Assembly: GCA_013433145.1 (NCBI GenBank)
Contig: CM024190.1
Span: forward strand, 7,664,120-7,728,119
Origin: Ascaris suum
Taxonomy: Eukaryota > Nematoda > Chromadorea > Rhabditida > Ascarididae
DNA: 64,000 nucleotides
Reading direction: 5' to 3'
The first letter of the stretch is position 1, and each line of letters starts with the position of its first letter. Under the pieces are notes generated by a model that saw nothing but the letters and a program-made list of their open reading frames with translations, was not told the origin of the DNA and did no database searches. Position numbers and translations under genes: made by a program. Shown in pieces: positions 22,486 through 64,000 of this stretch.

Positions 22486-23645
22486 TATATGTTAATAGTT
22501 TTTTTTCCTGAGGCTATATTAGTGTATGATGAAAAAATAGGAAAATTTTTATATATGCAAATTGCAAAATGTATGCAATTTTTTTTTTTTTCATCTTCAA
22601 ATATCAATAGTTGGACCGCTATAAGCAAAAATACCAATAATCGACGTATCGTTTTAATTGTCGATAGCGTTAAAAAAAGCTACTCGGATCGCGCTTATTG
22701 CGCTTATTATGCAAATTTCCGAGGCATGCTTCTCTATTTATTTATGATTATGTCGTTGCTAAATGAAAAATTGAACAGCGTAAAATGCATACCTAATTTA
22801 TAGCTTATTTAAATGCTCTTAAATCTTTTGAAAATTGAGCTTTTGCTGAAGCAAAATATATGGTGATATGTGATATCACTCTATGGTGTATATTGTCCTC
22901 AAGAAATCAGATGATTTCTAGCTTCTATTTTCTATAGTTGATATTATTAGATAGAAGAGAGATATACGCATTTATACATGCATAGTTTTGACAATGCTAT
23001 GATACGCTTTGTATATGCAAATTAATAAAAGCCTATAAAGAAGGATATTCTAATTGAGTGATATACATCACTATAATATCAGAATATACCGTTGATATTT
23101 TAGTGAAATGCAGCGTTGAACGATTGGCTCTTTATATTTATCGCCAATGAAACGTTTCTTACTTGAAGAATTTGATATATTTGTGAAATGGTATTTCTAG
23201 CTTATTGAAATTACTATGATATAGCTTATTGAAGGAGTATAATTGGACGATTGAAATAGACTATTTCTGATGCTGGTAAGTTTAGTTTAGTAATAATGTG
23301 GCAACGAAATAGCGACTAATCGAGTATTTTTCACATTCGTTGAATGTTGCAATCAATAATTAAACCTCATAAGCTATAGTACGAAGTTATCCAGCGATAA
23401 ATTTTCTCAGCTATCTTCCAGCGAGTTGAGAGAAAAACTGCAAAGATTGTTTCATGAGTAGTGATATCGTCATTATTTGCTGATCCGTTCTACTCCTTGA
23501 CTATCGCAAATGCTTTCAATGGCCATTACTTTTTGCTCAACGATATTCTAATCTGATTGTTTGCATAATACGCTTATCAAGCGTACCGTGTTATATAATC
23601 AATGGAAACGATGGGATCTAAGAAAAGAAAAAGATATATGTATAT

Positions 23646-23735
23646 GTCCGTCATAGTAGAGTGGTAGAGCATTTGTACAGCAATCAAAAAAAAAAAAAGG
23701 AAAAAATCAAAGGCTCGTATCCGTTTGCTGATAAT
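23646..23735 (+). pseudogene. tRNA-like relic, most like tRNA-Ala(AGC), split by an A-rich insert
   Basis: TAGTAGAGTGGTAGAGC at 23654-23670 is a near match to the D-arm/box A of a tRNA-Ala. ACAGCAA then sits where an anticodon loop with AGC would be, flanked by TTTG and CAAA. An A-rich stretch of about 25 nt follows, then GGCTCGTATCC at 23712-23722 resembles the box B GGTTCGAATCC with two changes, including the normally invariant A58. No acceptor stem pairs well, so a functional tRNA is unlikely. It could be a tRNA pseudogene or the head of a tRNA-derived SINE. Confidence 0.35.
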
Positions 23736-24543
23736 ATTCCGATGTTGTTCAACGATAATTAATATCGCAATATGAAGTTGAGTGGATTTAGCTCTAACAA
23801 ATGACGTTAGCCCACATAAAATGTGAAGTCATCTGATTTCGCTCCAATACATCCAAGAAATCTCGTCAATATAGTGCAAATGCGAGTGAGAGATTACATT
23901 CGATTTTGACTATTCTTTGCATTTTGTTCAGTACTAGTCATCTTGGACACTATATGAAGAAAAACAGATGCTTGATGATCTATGTATGTACGAGAAGTGT
24001 TGAAACGGACGGATTCATGATCGCCTATAACTATAGGGTATAGACGATGCTGCATCTATAATCGTTTGTGTTGTTTTTAACGAATAAATCACAAAAAAGT
24101 GAGAATAAAATTCGTAAAACGACAAAAAAAAATTTAAAGCAACAGAGCAATCACATATAATGAATTTCTCTAATAAAAGTAAAACTTTCTTTACGATAAT
24201 TAAAAAAGCGTTTATATATTTATCAATTCGCTTATGAAAATTTCATCGTTGTAAGAATTTCTTTCAAAAGGTGGAAATTTTTTTTTTTTTCAAATTTATT
24301 AATGATATATTTATTATGAGAATATAGAAATTTTTTTAAATTGCCTTGATAAATCGAACAAAATTCGCATAGAAAATATCCTTTTTTTTTTAAAGCTATC
24401 GTTGAAGATTATTTTTTTTTTTTTTCACGACGATGATCTTATTGCCTTTTTTTTTTTGCAGATTTGCACTTTAGTAATTATTTTGGACAATCGTTTGCTC
24501 GTATCTCGATAAATATGCAAAGAGAATTGCCCAATAGAAAGGA

Positions 24544-24561
24544 GGGGGGGGGGGGGGGGGG
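24544..24561. repeat. Poly-G tract (18 nt), longest in the window
   Basis: An uninterrupted G run followed directly by an A run. Confidence 0.95.
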
Positions 24562-26976
24562 AAAAAAACACTTGGTGAATAATGAAGGGAACTAAACGCA
24601 TCGTCGTTGAAGCTATCCACTTCCATAAGCAATGAAATATGAAGTGAGAAAACGAAAATAAATGCTTCGCTAAGAATCAATGATTATTACGCTTAGCTAT
24701 GAATATCCGAAAAGTATCATCGATAAATTATCTTACGCTAATCTAAAGAATTTTCAAATTTCAGTGTAATTTTTTAAATTTTTGCTATAACCAACTTTTC
24801 CGATTTAACTATTTGCATAAGTGTGAAATCGTATAAGACTCAATTTACAGAAATATTTTAAAGAATTCGATCAATGAATGGATTCTAAGTTACGGACATT
24901 TGCGCCATTATCGAAAAAAATTTCTTTTCGCTAGATTTTCATAGTTTAGTCGGCGATTTGGCTTATGCAAAAAAAAAAAACATGCAAACTCTATTTAGAA
25001 GTTATTTTGTTTTGATGCTTTCTTTCTTTTGCAGGTACGTAGGTGTACCTAGTATGTGCCAAATTTCATGAGCATCTTTACAGAACAAAATCTTGGTTCT
25101 GGAAGAAGCTTGGCGATGAAATTTATAATGGCCAATATATAGCATAAATTAATATTTGACGGAAATCAAAGGTGAAAAAAGTGCCAAAGCGCGCCATACG
25201 ATATGCGCTTTAATTTTCAAACAATATCATAGCAATATAAAGAACAACGATTAAGAGAATCAAAAGACCATGCCGCAGATCGAAAAAAATGAGATGTTTA
25301 TTGGAATGGAGGAGCGTTATAATAGGTAAAAATGCCTGAAATAATACAATAATAGTCAATAAAAACCTAAAATCTAAATACTGCAATAAGTTAGTAATTA
25401 ACGAATAGATTCCACGAATATGAATAAAACCCAATGAAATTGACCAATGCTGTCAGTCATGCATTACGAAAAAATCGCAGTAAACGAGCTAGAAGGGAAA
25501 AATAAAATTCTTTGCTAAAATGAGCGAACAAAAAAAAAAGATAAGATAATAGAGCATATTTTAAAGCAAAGAGAATATCTGAGATGGAATATGAGGACCA
25601 TTCAGATCTAACCGACGCATCTTTGCGGCCAATAAACTTCTAATGAGAAGCATGAATGTGAAAACTAATACTGTAATGGGCATAAAATAATGGAGCAAAA
25701 GCTAAGAATGAGCAACAACGCAACAACTAAAACGAAACGTCGAATATTTCATCAATTATTTCACACAATTCTTTCGCATATAGTATACATCAATCATCTA
25801 GAATTTCCAAAAGCCGATAGAGATTAGACGACAAATTCGTATCGATGAGTTTCGAAAGTTTGATTGACAAAAGTTTGAAAGCTTATCCGATTGAATTTCA
25901 TGTTAAAGATTGGCGATAAGAATTTGGCTGACTCGCTGATGTTTTCGAAGATACCAAAGGAAACCCATCAGTTCGAATTTTAAGCTAGGAAGGAAAAATT
26001 CGCAAGTAATTTTGAAAAAGAAAAAAATATGTTATGAGGAAATGCTTCATAAACCTATTCACAGAGCCAACTTAGAACTTTTGAGTTCATTTTGTCGTTT
26101 AACTTGACGATAATCTTGTCACTTCTCAATGCGTCCTTGTGATATAGTTGTCGGCTTCTCTTCGTAAAAGTTGGCTTCACAAAAGTACAATACTTGCTAT
26201 TGTCATGCTCTCAAATGTCGAGCTATAAGATTTGAATATCTAGTCGAGAATCTCTGGGGTCGAGACTTCGCTTTGCAATCAAAAGGCACTTCTCCTGCTA
26301 CGGGAAGAAAACTTCCATCAAAAGAGTGAATAGAACGCATCACACAGCTCTTGCCCAGAAGGTATAGAACGCGAAAACAGAATTGGAAACTATGAGCTGA
26401 TAACTGTTTACATGCCCTCAAGAGTGGTTTTGTCTCCCCTTAATGGTAGCTGCTGTGTTCGCTACAGAATTTCATAATGTACTTCGTTCCACGCAATCTG
26501 CAAAATGGAATAAGTTATTTCGTACTACTCATTTTTTCAGTACTTCTCATGTGCATTTATTCATAGTCATCGAAACGATATAGATATTTTATTGATTGAT
26601 CAGCTCATTGATTTGGAGGATAGATCGTGGCGACCATCAACCATCAACCCACCCGGCTGCACACTTGGGCCACCCTGAGACGAAGTTTTCCACTATTTGC
26701 GATTTAATATAGACGTCTGCACTTTTTTTAAAACGAATTCTGCAAGTCTCTATCCTGAAATTGGTTTGTCTCAAAGCAGATTGTGGCCCCATCAGTGCCA
26801 TAACATTTCTGAGTGCATTTCATCATGAGCAGTGGAGTGACTTGCTGTGTGTGTGTGTGTGTGCTAATTCTCTTGCTTGCTGTTCACTTTCACAAACATC
26901 ACCACATTCAGCGAAAATAAAAGTGCTGTCTGATCAGTCGATCATGAACACGTCATGATTATGTTGCGTTAATAGA

Positions 26977-26989
26977 CCCCCCCCCCCCC
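26977..26989. repeat. Poly-C tract (13 nt)
   Basis: Followed by a C/T-rich stretch to about 27003 and a second CCCTCC-rich patch at 27063-27100. Confidence 0.95.
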
Positions 26990-28481
26990 TTCCACCCTCC
27001 CTCCTATAACCACTAATAGTCTGTTCTAGAGATGAACTTTTCGTTTGATTACTTTAGTCCGATCCCCCCAGCCCTTTTCCTCCTTCCCTCCCTCCCTCGG
27101 CCACTGATTCTTGCTACTTTTATTTCGAAGTTTTTATTAATTATGGACTAGAAAGTTGGATTGTAAAATTGAACGATAACGAGGGATATTTCTTTATTAG
27201 CAATTCAACAAAATGATTCTACGCATGGTTTAGCTTGAAATGAATTGAATTTAGGCGAATAATTGTATTTCTAGGTCATTATTGATGGGCGTGCTGCTTC
27301 ATTATATAGAAAACAACAACGAGTATAATTAACGAACAACGAATACATCGACACCAACAGATACACTCTATATATGCGTCGTATTGCCTTGTGCTCAACT
27401 CATTTTCTTTTGCGCTCACTAATTTCGTCGAAACTTAACAATTCGATATACGTCCACCCGGAGGAAATTGTTTCTTACAAACGTCTCCGCCGAAAAATTT
27501 ATGATTTTTTTTGTTGTTTCTCATGCAATTCAGAAAATATTGATTGTGAATCAGCAGTGTTTTTTTTTTCTTTGTTTCTTTATTGGTTTATTTCTACTAG
27601 ATAAATTCAAGGAGAAGAAGCAAAGAAAAAGCAAATTTTAGTGTTCGAGATTTAAAGAACAAAAGGATCAGTACTATATACGAAAGAGTATAATATTTGC
27701 AAAATTATCGTTCATAGAAAATAAGAAGAACTTATAGCTGAATAAGAAAATGATATCGTTTTTTTTTTCGACTTTACTCATATCGTGCTGAATATCTTTA
27801 GCGAATAATTAGAAAAAAAAAATGCCCATAGTGGTTTATTCAACGCCATTCAACGATCATAGAATGTGGTATGCATATTGAATAAGCTAGCAAGAATAGA
27901 ATTTTATTGAGGCGAATATTTATGCGTATCAATGAAGATTGAAAAAAAAAAACATTCAGACATATTGTTATCAACTTCGATGACCATATATTTACCTTAT
28001 GTTACAACAGGGATACTAGAATTTATAGCCGAAGGTGTTTCCGATGTACACCTCGACACTTTTTTTTTCTTTTCTTAATGCTGTTGTCTCATTTATTGGA
28101 TCTCTCCTCTAAGACTGCGGTAGGCACAACAAGGTTTTTATCCAAAATGCCGCATCTCTTTTCATTAATTTTTACAGTTCAATCGTAGGGGAGCGTAGAG
28201 CTGTGGAAATTATGCTGATCCGAGGCATATTGTTCTATAGATACTTGCACTGAACTTCAAGCAAACCATAAATTCGTTTCCGAATTCTGGGCCCGCCTCT
28301 ACGAAAATTTACTTCCAAATTCTCTAGCGTCTTTAAGCGCCTATCACTAATAAGGAAGGCTAACGAACGTGAATAGGCTGGCATTATACCTGATATAGCT
28401 CACATTATTTGCATTAAATTCCATAGTACTAACGCCCATCGTTCATAAATTGAAATGTTTAAATAGCCATATAAATATGCA

Positions 28482-28552
28482 ATGCAAATATCCGCAGAGA
28501 CGATATCATCATAACGTATATGCAAATATCCGCAGAGACGATATCATCATAA
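28482..28552. repeat. Direct repeat, 33 bp twice
   Basis: ATGCAAATATCCGCAGAGAC plus 13 further bases occurs exactly at 28482-28514 and 28520-28552, separated by 5 bp. Confidence 0.92.
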
Positions 28553-30791
28553 TGCGTCCTTGCGAAAAAAAAAAGCAACAGGTGTGCAATGCGGAAATTG
28601 ATCTTGTGAGGTGTAATTCGTTATTCGTCGAGGACACGTAATGAAACTATTCTCAGTTAGTGGAAAATTATAGGCCGAAGGCATAAAGGTGTAATAAAAA
28701 TTCGTAATACTTTTGAACTGAACACAGGTGTATATAGAGTAAGTTATTTTCGTTTCAATTCCCGTAACTTTTATATGTTTCTATATTTTCACCTCATCTA
28801 TTCAAAAATAAAGCTTGAAAATATTTTCAGCGATGAAATCTACTCGATAGATCGATTTTCTCCTTAAATATTTTTACTTCTTTATATGGAACAACAAAAT
28901 CTCTACCCGTTTAATGCTAGCCTATTCCTGATATCTAAATGTTTTTACAAATATTTTCCAAGTTGAAGACAATCTTTATTTTTTGTGCCAACTGTCAATC
29001 GTTTTCTTTTTTTGTGCTTAAAACAATACTCTGCCAAGTACAGTTTTACGTGACGAGCAAGAACATATGTGCATCAATGAAAACAACGTCAAAAACACGA
29101 TGATCTCTAAAAGGTGTAAACGTCTGTGATAGTTGCGAAAATGGTTCATAAGGGAGAAAGAAAGAAATGCATATTTGACATATACTGCAATGTAAATGCA
29201 AAAAATGCAGATGCAAAAATGCAAAATATAATGCAAATGCAAAAAAAAAATGTAGATAGAAATACTTATTCAGAAAAAAAAAAAAGAAGAGAAGAATGCA
29301 ATAAAGGTTTGACGATGGTGAGTCATTTGTTCGTGACAATATGATCATCCTCAATCATATGCTCCCTCCAATAACAAGAAGTGCTGTTTTCACGAATCAT
29401 TGTTACTTCTATGTCGTTTTATTGAGCGGTACGCTCTTTAGACACCTTATCGTTCATGACGTTTATTCATCGAATTATTGCGGTCTTATCAATTTCTGAG
29501 TGCTTTTTTTTTGGTAAAACTGGTAAACTCTATCAAACGTTGCGAACGACTGGAATCTATTTTGCAAAGGTTTTTCTTGGTAAACTTGATGAACTGTATG
29601 AAAAGTTATGGATGACTGAAATCTATTTTGTGGGCGTTTTTTTCTTCCCGCAAGATAAAAAGTTTTATTGAAGACTTTCAAATTCATTTGCGAAATAATA
29701 GACGTTTTTTTTCTCCGATAAACTTTGGTGATTGAAATCAAAACCAATATAACGATCTTAATGCTAATATTCTAATCGCATTATGTGCTAAATGAATACT
29801 TAGCGATTTTGTGGGTGGATCATTTCAATTATTCGTAACTTTTACCTGCAATATATTCCTCTTACCTTGTGTGCCGAAATGCTTACCTTTGTTGTAATTT
29901 CTATGTTCTAAAGTAAATACGACTTAATGTAGTTGCTGAAGAATGCATCAACATTTCATGTCGTCGTATTCGTAGCGGTCACCTCTCAATCTGCTCGTCA
30001 TGCAAAAGAGAGTATGCAATTGACAGATTGACGTTGATTGGCAATTAATAAATGAGTATGCTCACGTGAAACGATGCTTGCAGATTACAACCGTTAGCTT
30101 ATTGAACAAGCGCATTTTCGAATGCTCATCTTTTCTCCGCTTATTGCTTCGTTATATATTATAAAGTTTGTACTTTCGAATAAAAATTTCACCATTTTAT
30201 TAAATGGCTAACAAAAATAGCGCCAAAACGGAAGAGTATATTTGATGATTTGTGCAAATAAATTGCGAAATATTTGTTTATATATAATGCGCGTTTTGCA
30301 AAGACTCATCGAAGAGAATAATGAACGCTATTAAAGAACATCCGAATAACATTAGGCAAATTTTGTGTGCTTTTTCAAAACTCTCATAAGGTCGCAACCT
30401 AATTTCGATGTTCCAATGTTGCAAATATCTCAAAACGTAGAAACGTTTGATAAAAGCGGTTGCACCTAGTTGCAAACGGATGGAATTAATTCACAGACGT
30501 TTTCGTGAAACACTTATCGCCGCCATGAAATATATGCAATATTCATAATCGATTTTGATGAATTTTATCACTAGATATGAAATTGAGGTTCACCTACTTA
30601 ATGTTGCAGAAATATTTCAAATTATATCATAATGTTTGTTGCAATAGCATTGCAATAATTCTTCATTCGGCTAATTTTTTTTTTTTGCAATGTTCATTGC
30701 CTTAAAATGATTTTATTACGTTTATAAACGTAAAATAATTCACACATTTACTATATCATAAATTTTTCTTGATAAATATAATGCTTAAATT

Positions 30792-30829
30792 CCCCTCCCC
30801 TCCCTTCCCCTCCCCTCCCCTCCCCCCCC
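30792..30829. repeat. (CCCCT)n simple repeat
   Basis: About seven CCCCT/CCCTT units ending in a C8 run; strongly strand-asymmetric. Confidence 0.92.
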
Positions 30830-31249
30830 AAAAAATTTGAATTTTTCAAATGAAATTTTGATATTTTCTAAATATTTTATTGAATAATAATCTCAATTAT
30901 CGATTGATTTATAAGAAAATATTGAAATATTAACGTCCAGTAAATTTTCCTCATTAGTTAATCATTCATATTCATCACAGATAATTTTATAGCAAATGAA
31001 TTACTGAAAACATTAATAAAAACAATAAACAAAATTGGCAAATTTTTTTTTTCTTAAATAGTATTTGCCTTAATTTGTTGAATATTGAATGCGTTTAGGT
31101 GGATCTATGATTTTCGAAAGTACGCTTACAACATTGTGTGAAGCATACCAATATATTTGAAACCAGTAATGAATAAATAGCGTATACGTTGTTTGAAATG
31201 AATTGAGCGACTCTTCTCTCTTTTCTTCTTTTTTTTTCTTTTCTTTCAT

Positions 31250-31391
31250 TTATTTTTATAGTAGGCGCTTGATCACGGCGTTGTGTCTACATTTACGTTT
31301 ACATCCACCTGAGAATATTTATGCGTTTATGAACTATGCATCTGTGTATGTATGTGTGTGTCCGTGTGTCTATATGCATGTCTGTCTATAA
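31250..31391. repeat. Dispersed TG-rich repeat, copy A
   Basis: The core CACGGCGTTGTGTCTACATT, then a CTGAGAATAT block and a TGTGTATGTATGTGTG tail, aligns over about 120 bp with copy B at 32030-32165. Both start just after an ATTTTTATA/ATATTTTCA stretch. No protein is evident; it looks like a non-autonomous repeat family member. Confidence 0.7.
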
Positions 31392-31904
31392 GTTTCAACT
31401 TGTTGAGCATGAAAAAAGCGTGCGTTGATTTCAGTTGAGCATTTATTTCCCGATATCTCTGAGATGAATTTTATTTTATGCGAGTAGCAATATTTAATTT
31501 TTAAGCACATTAAAATGGACGATAAAACATGAACATGAAAACTTATTCAATAATCGATTTTATGGAGACGATCAAAGTTTTTTTTTTTTTTAATTTTTCA
31601 TTATGGATTCATACAACCTGTCACTCGCTGACGTAAAGCATAATCGAAGTTCGTTTCGTTGCTGTTTCATGAATATTAATGCAAATGCTTGCATAGCACT
31701 GCCAAATTGCAAAAAAAAAAAACTCCCCACATTGCCTCAGTTACATTAATGTGCTTTTTCATTTATTTTTATTAAGTGCTGTTAAATTTCTCAATAAGTG
31801 GATTTTTTTTTTTTTTTTTTTTTTTTTTAGCCAAGATATGAGCAAAGATAATATGAATTTAAGGACACATTTGGCAAGGTAGACTCATTTCTTGAAACGT
31901 TACA

Positions 31905-31980
31905 ATGTATGTGTATGTGTGTGGTGTGTGTGCATGTATGTGTGTCTCTGTCTGTCTGTGTGTGTGCGTGCATGTCTGTG
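31905..31980. repeat. TG-rich simple repeat
   Basis: Imperfect TGTATG, TGTGTG and TCTGTCTG units over about 75 bp. Confidence 0.85.
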
Positions 31981-32029
31981 GAGAAGCTTTTGCATTTGAA
32001 CGTTTGCATAATTGCTGCAATTATAAAAT

Positions 32030-32165
32030 GACACATATATTTTCACAGCAGACGCGTAATGACGGCGTTGTATCTGCATGTACGTATACACGTACATGAG
32101 AATATGTGCGTGTTTATGTTAATTTATCTATAGATGTATGTGTGTCTGTGTGGCTGTGTGCACAT
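32030..32165. repeat. Dispersed TG-rich repeat, copy B
   Basis: GACGGCGTTGTATCTGCATG, followed by ACATGAGAATATGTGCG and a TGTGTGTCTGTGTG tail, mirrors copy A in the same orientation with roughly one in five bases changed. A looser relative of the tail may exist at 60265-60305. Confidence 0.7.
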
Positions 32166-33688
32166 AAATAAAAAACCGAGTTGTTTTCTATAGCACATAG
32201 CAAATAGAAATAAAATACAATAACAAATATATTTCATTGTTTATTCAACGAGAATGAATGTAAAACGGATATTAAAATAAAAAAAATACAATAAAAGTGA
32301 TTTATTGTTAAATCAGCATTCCCTATACGATTGGATGCACTACATTGGTTCGCAAAAAAAAAAAAAAAAAAATTTGCATCACAAATATTTTCGATATCAG
32401 AAGGGTTCCCTTTAATAATTCATTTCAGCTGAGAAAAGAAAAAAAAAAAAACTTGTCTACGTGATTAGATCCTTAGATAGCAATTATTATTGATAGGAGA
32501 ATATTTCATTATTTTCATTGATGCGAACTAAGCCGATCATTATAAACGAATAATTACGAAAGTTGAAATCACTATGTAATTTTCTTCACGAAATCTAATA
32601 TTCGTTGGACTCTACTAAAACGTATAATACATTTTAAGGGAATATTTTCAAAAAAAAAAAAAAAATGGTATAAAATTCACTCTATTAACATCGTACGATT
32701 TTTAAAATATCGATGAAATCAGAAATTTTGTTAAGTATTCTAGTAGAGAAATTTTCATTGATCAATAAAAATTACTTCTCACTCATAGAAAATGATAAAA
32801 TTTGAATATGAAATTTTAGCTAATATACTTTAGAAAAACGAAAGAAAAAAAAAATCGAACTTTATACAAGCGCGCGCTTTATCGCATTATATTATATATC
32901 ATGACAAATCTTCTCTACTGTTGTTGTTGTTTCTTTGTTAAAAGGTCGTCGCATCTTTATTAACTTTAACTTGGCAAATAACAATAATTGTATCATTTAT
33001 GAGATGCATATCGCTCATTAAGATGCTAAAATTCTGCAGCATCTATGAAATTGATGTTCGAGATGCATCCTTGAAGTTTGTTAATTTAAGTCTGTTGTTA
33101 ATTTCGTATATTATGAGATGTCAACTGAACGCCGAATTTTGCCAAGTTTTCAAGATTATTATGTGCATAGTTAAAGATCCGTAAAAATTTCAAAAAAATT
33201 TGTCGGAATTAATGGAGGAAAAAAAGCAGTCCAATAGCAATTGACGCTTCGCCGTGATCAGACTAGATTACAATGATAATAGCCAAATATGTGCAATGAT
33301 CGCCAATTCAGTTTTTACGGTTCAAGCGTTGAAAATAATGTCTTTCTTTGTCGTTTGCCGCCTAAACACAAAAATATATCAAAAGGAATTTTGATTTCGA
33401 AGTTGAATGGGAACTTATTGTTTAGGTGATGCAGATCAGCACTGAGTAAATGTCGAAGATGGCAAATGTGGTACTAAAGATCGATAAAGTTGACTAAAAT
33501 ACCTTCTTAATTGAGCTAAAAAGAATCTCAGTGATGCTCACAGCACAAGAATCGTTTGAAAGTCGTTTCGAACATCGAAAGCAACGATCATGTATGGAAT
33601 GTCATAGCGGTTTTTGCGCATAAAAATTTCCTGACGCAACGTTTCTAGAAACGGTTATAGAGGCATAAATTGAACGAAGAGTTTTTAG

Positions 33689-63198
<29,510 letters not shown>

Positions 63199-64000
63199 GT
63201 GAGTGGCGTTCGCTTTTTTAATGTGCTGCAATTACTCTTACTGCATTACTGAATAAGCACCGAGAACATTATTATTTCACTGCATTAAAACCATTCGTCT
63301 CTTCTATAACTTCATTTAATTGCCGTCGTTGACACTTGTATGCTTGAGGAAATCGAAGCTTTGAAATATGCAAAAAGCTTGATGTGAAGAAAATAAAAAG
63401 ATCCCCATGTCTAAATGTCGTTGCTGAGCAGCGCAATCGAACTTTCACTTGGTATTTTTTCAAGACTGCGTTTGATCGTCCTTTCATAAATTTCGAGGAA
63501 AATGTAATGGTGGAGAGTCTTGAGGAATTTTTTGTAATTCTTGAAATTAGTGGCTGCATATGCTTGCGACTCTTACGTGATGTATCACATGTGCATTTGC
63601 ATTTACCACCATCAGGTGCAGTTGTTTTTATTTGAAATTTCAATGATAACTTAAAGGGAATATGAGCCCACATGATAACTTTCCAGCCAGTTCAACTCTC
63701 GCTGAGAACATCGTTTAACAGTAGTCAATGTGTCATTTTTACTGGGCATTCACTTAAGTTGAAACTCTAGGCCTCAGCTATTAGCAATTTTCAAGAAGTG
63801 ACCCTTCTCTTTTCAAGGAGATCTCGCGTTCTGTATGAACCATTTTCACATATAACTCTTTACTTGTAATTGATTGATTTCTTATTATAAATGATATCTT
63901 ATTCTACTATATGATACTTTGGTATTTTTGGGCGTTAAGTTGATGAGCTGTAACTACAGTCCCTTCTTTTCTGTTTCACGAAGCTTACACTTTTTTGTTT
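63199..64000. other. RhoGAP intron, right edge of window
   Basis: Begins with the GTGAGT donor at 63199. Two overlapping open frames (plus 63384-63635, minus 63272-63673) cover much of it, but neither matches the expected start of a RhoGAP domain or any other family I know. No exon is called. Confidence 0.5.

Noticed and set aside
27374..27604. 76-codon plus-strand frame that might be a 5' RhoGAP exon (starts MRRIALCST)
   Set aside because: Its tail is translated poly-T-rich sequence, it lacks a convincing donor with the needed phase, and it lies more than 6 kb from the first visible exon.
63272..63673. 133-codon minus-strand open frame at the right edge
   Set aside because: No recognisable domain, basic low-information composition and overlap with an equally unconvincing plus-strand frame; likely chance.

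Overview
This is a eukaryotic, AT-rich, gene-poor window, most likely from a nematode. It has small spliced exons separated by introns of 0.4 to 15 kb, acceptors of the TTTCAG/TTGCAG type, long (TA)n arrays, many poly-T and poly-G/C tracts and a decayed mariner element. No operons, bacterial signals or CRISPR arrays are visible. The nematode assignment rests mainly on the dihydrofolate reductase (DHFR) genes, whose IETIWNIGG and GRKVWES segments resemble nematode DHFR; the genus cannot be given from sequence alone.

Layout: (i) 27-1033, plus strand, a dead mariner transposase that has lost all three catalytic acids. (ii) 8890-18954, minus strand, two tandem head-to-tail DHFR genes with identical three-exon structure and phase-0 introns. 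The distal copy (8890-13003) is open throughout but has a remodelled active-site helix and weak GTT-type donors. The proximal copy (16972-18954) has canonical motifs but carries a one-base deletion in exon 2. (iii) 18955-33688, a gene-free stretch with repeats and a tRNA-Ala-like relic. (iv) 33689-63198, plus strand, eight phase-compatible exons of an ARHGAP6-type Rho GTPase-activating protein; both ends lie beyond what can be seen, and the catalytic GAP domain should lie downstream of the window. Its first visible intron (15 kb) holds several large AT arrays and a 208-bp perfect palindrome, and its second (7.5 kb) holds a 66-nt hairpin.

The two loci have no evident functional link: DHFR supplies tetrahydrofolate for thymidylate and purine synthesis, while the RhoGAP would act on Rho-family GTPases and the actin cytoskeleton. 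The most interesting content is the asymmetric decay of the DHFR pair, the palindrome and the intronic hairpin. Exon boundaries were set by eye from GT-AG sites, reading phase and protein similarity recalled from family knowledge; no searches were run.
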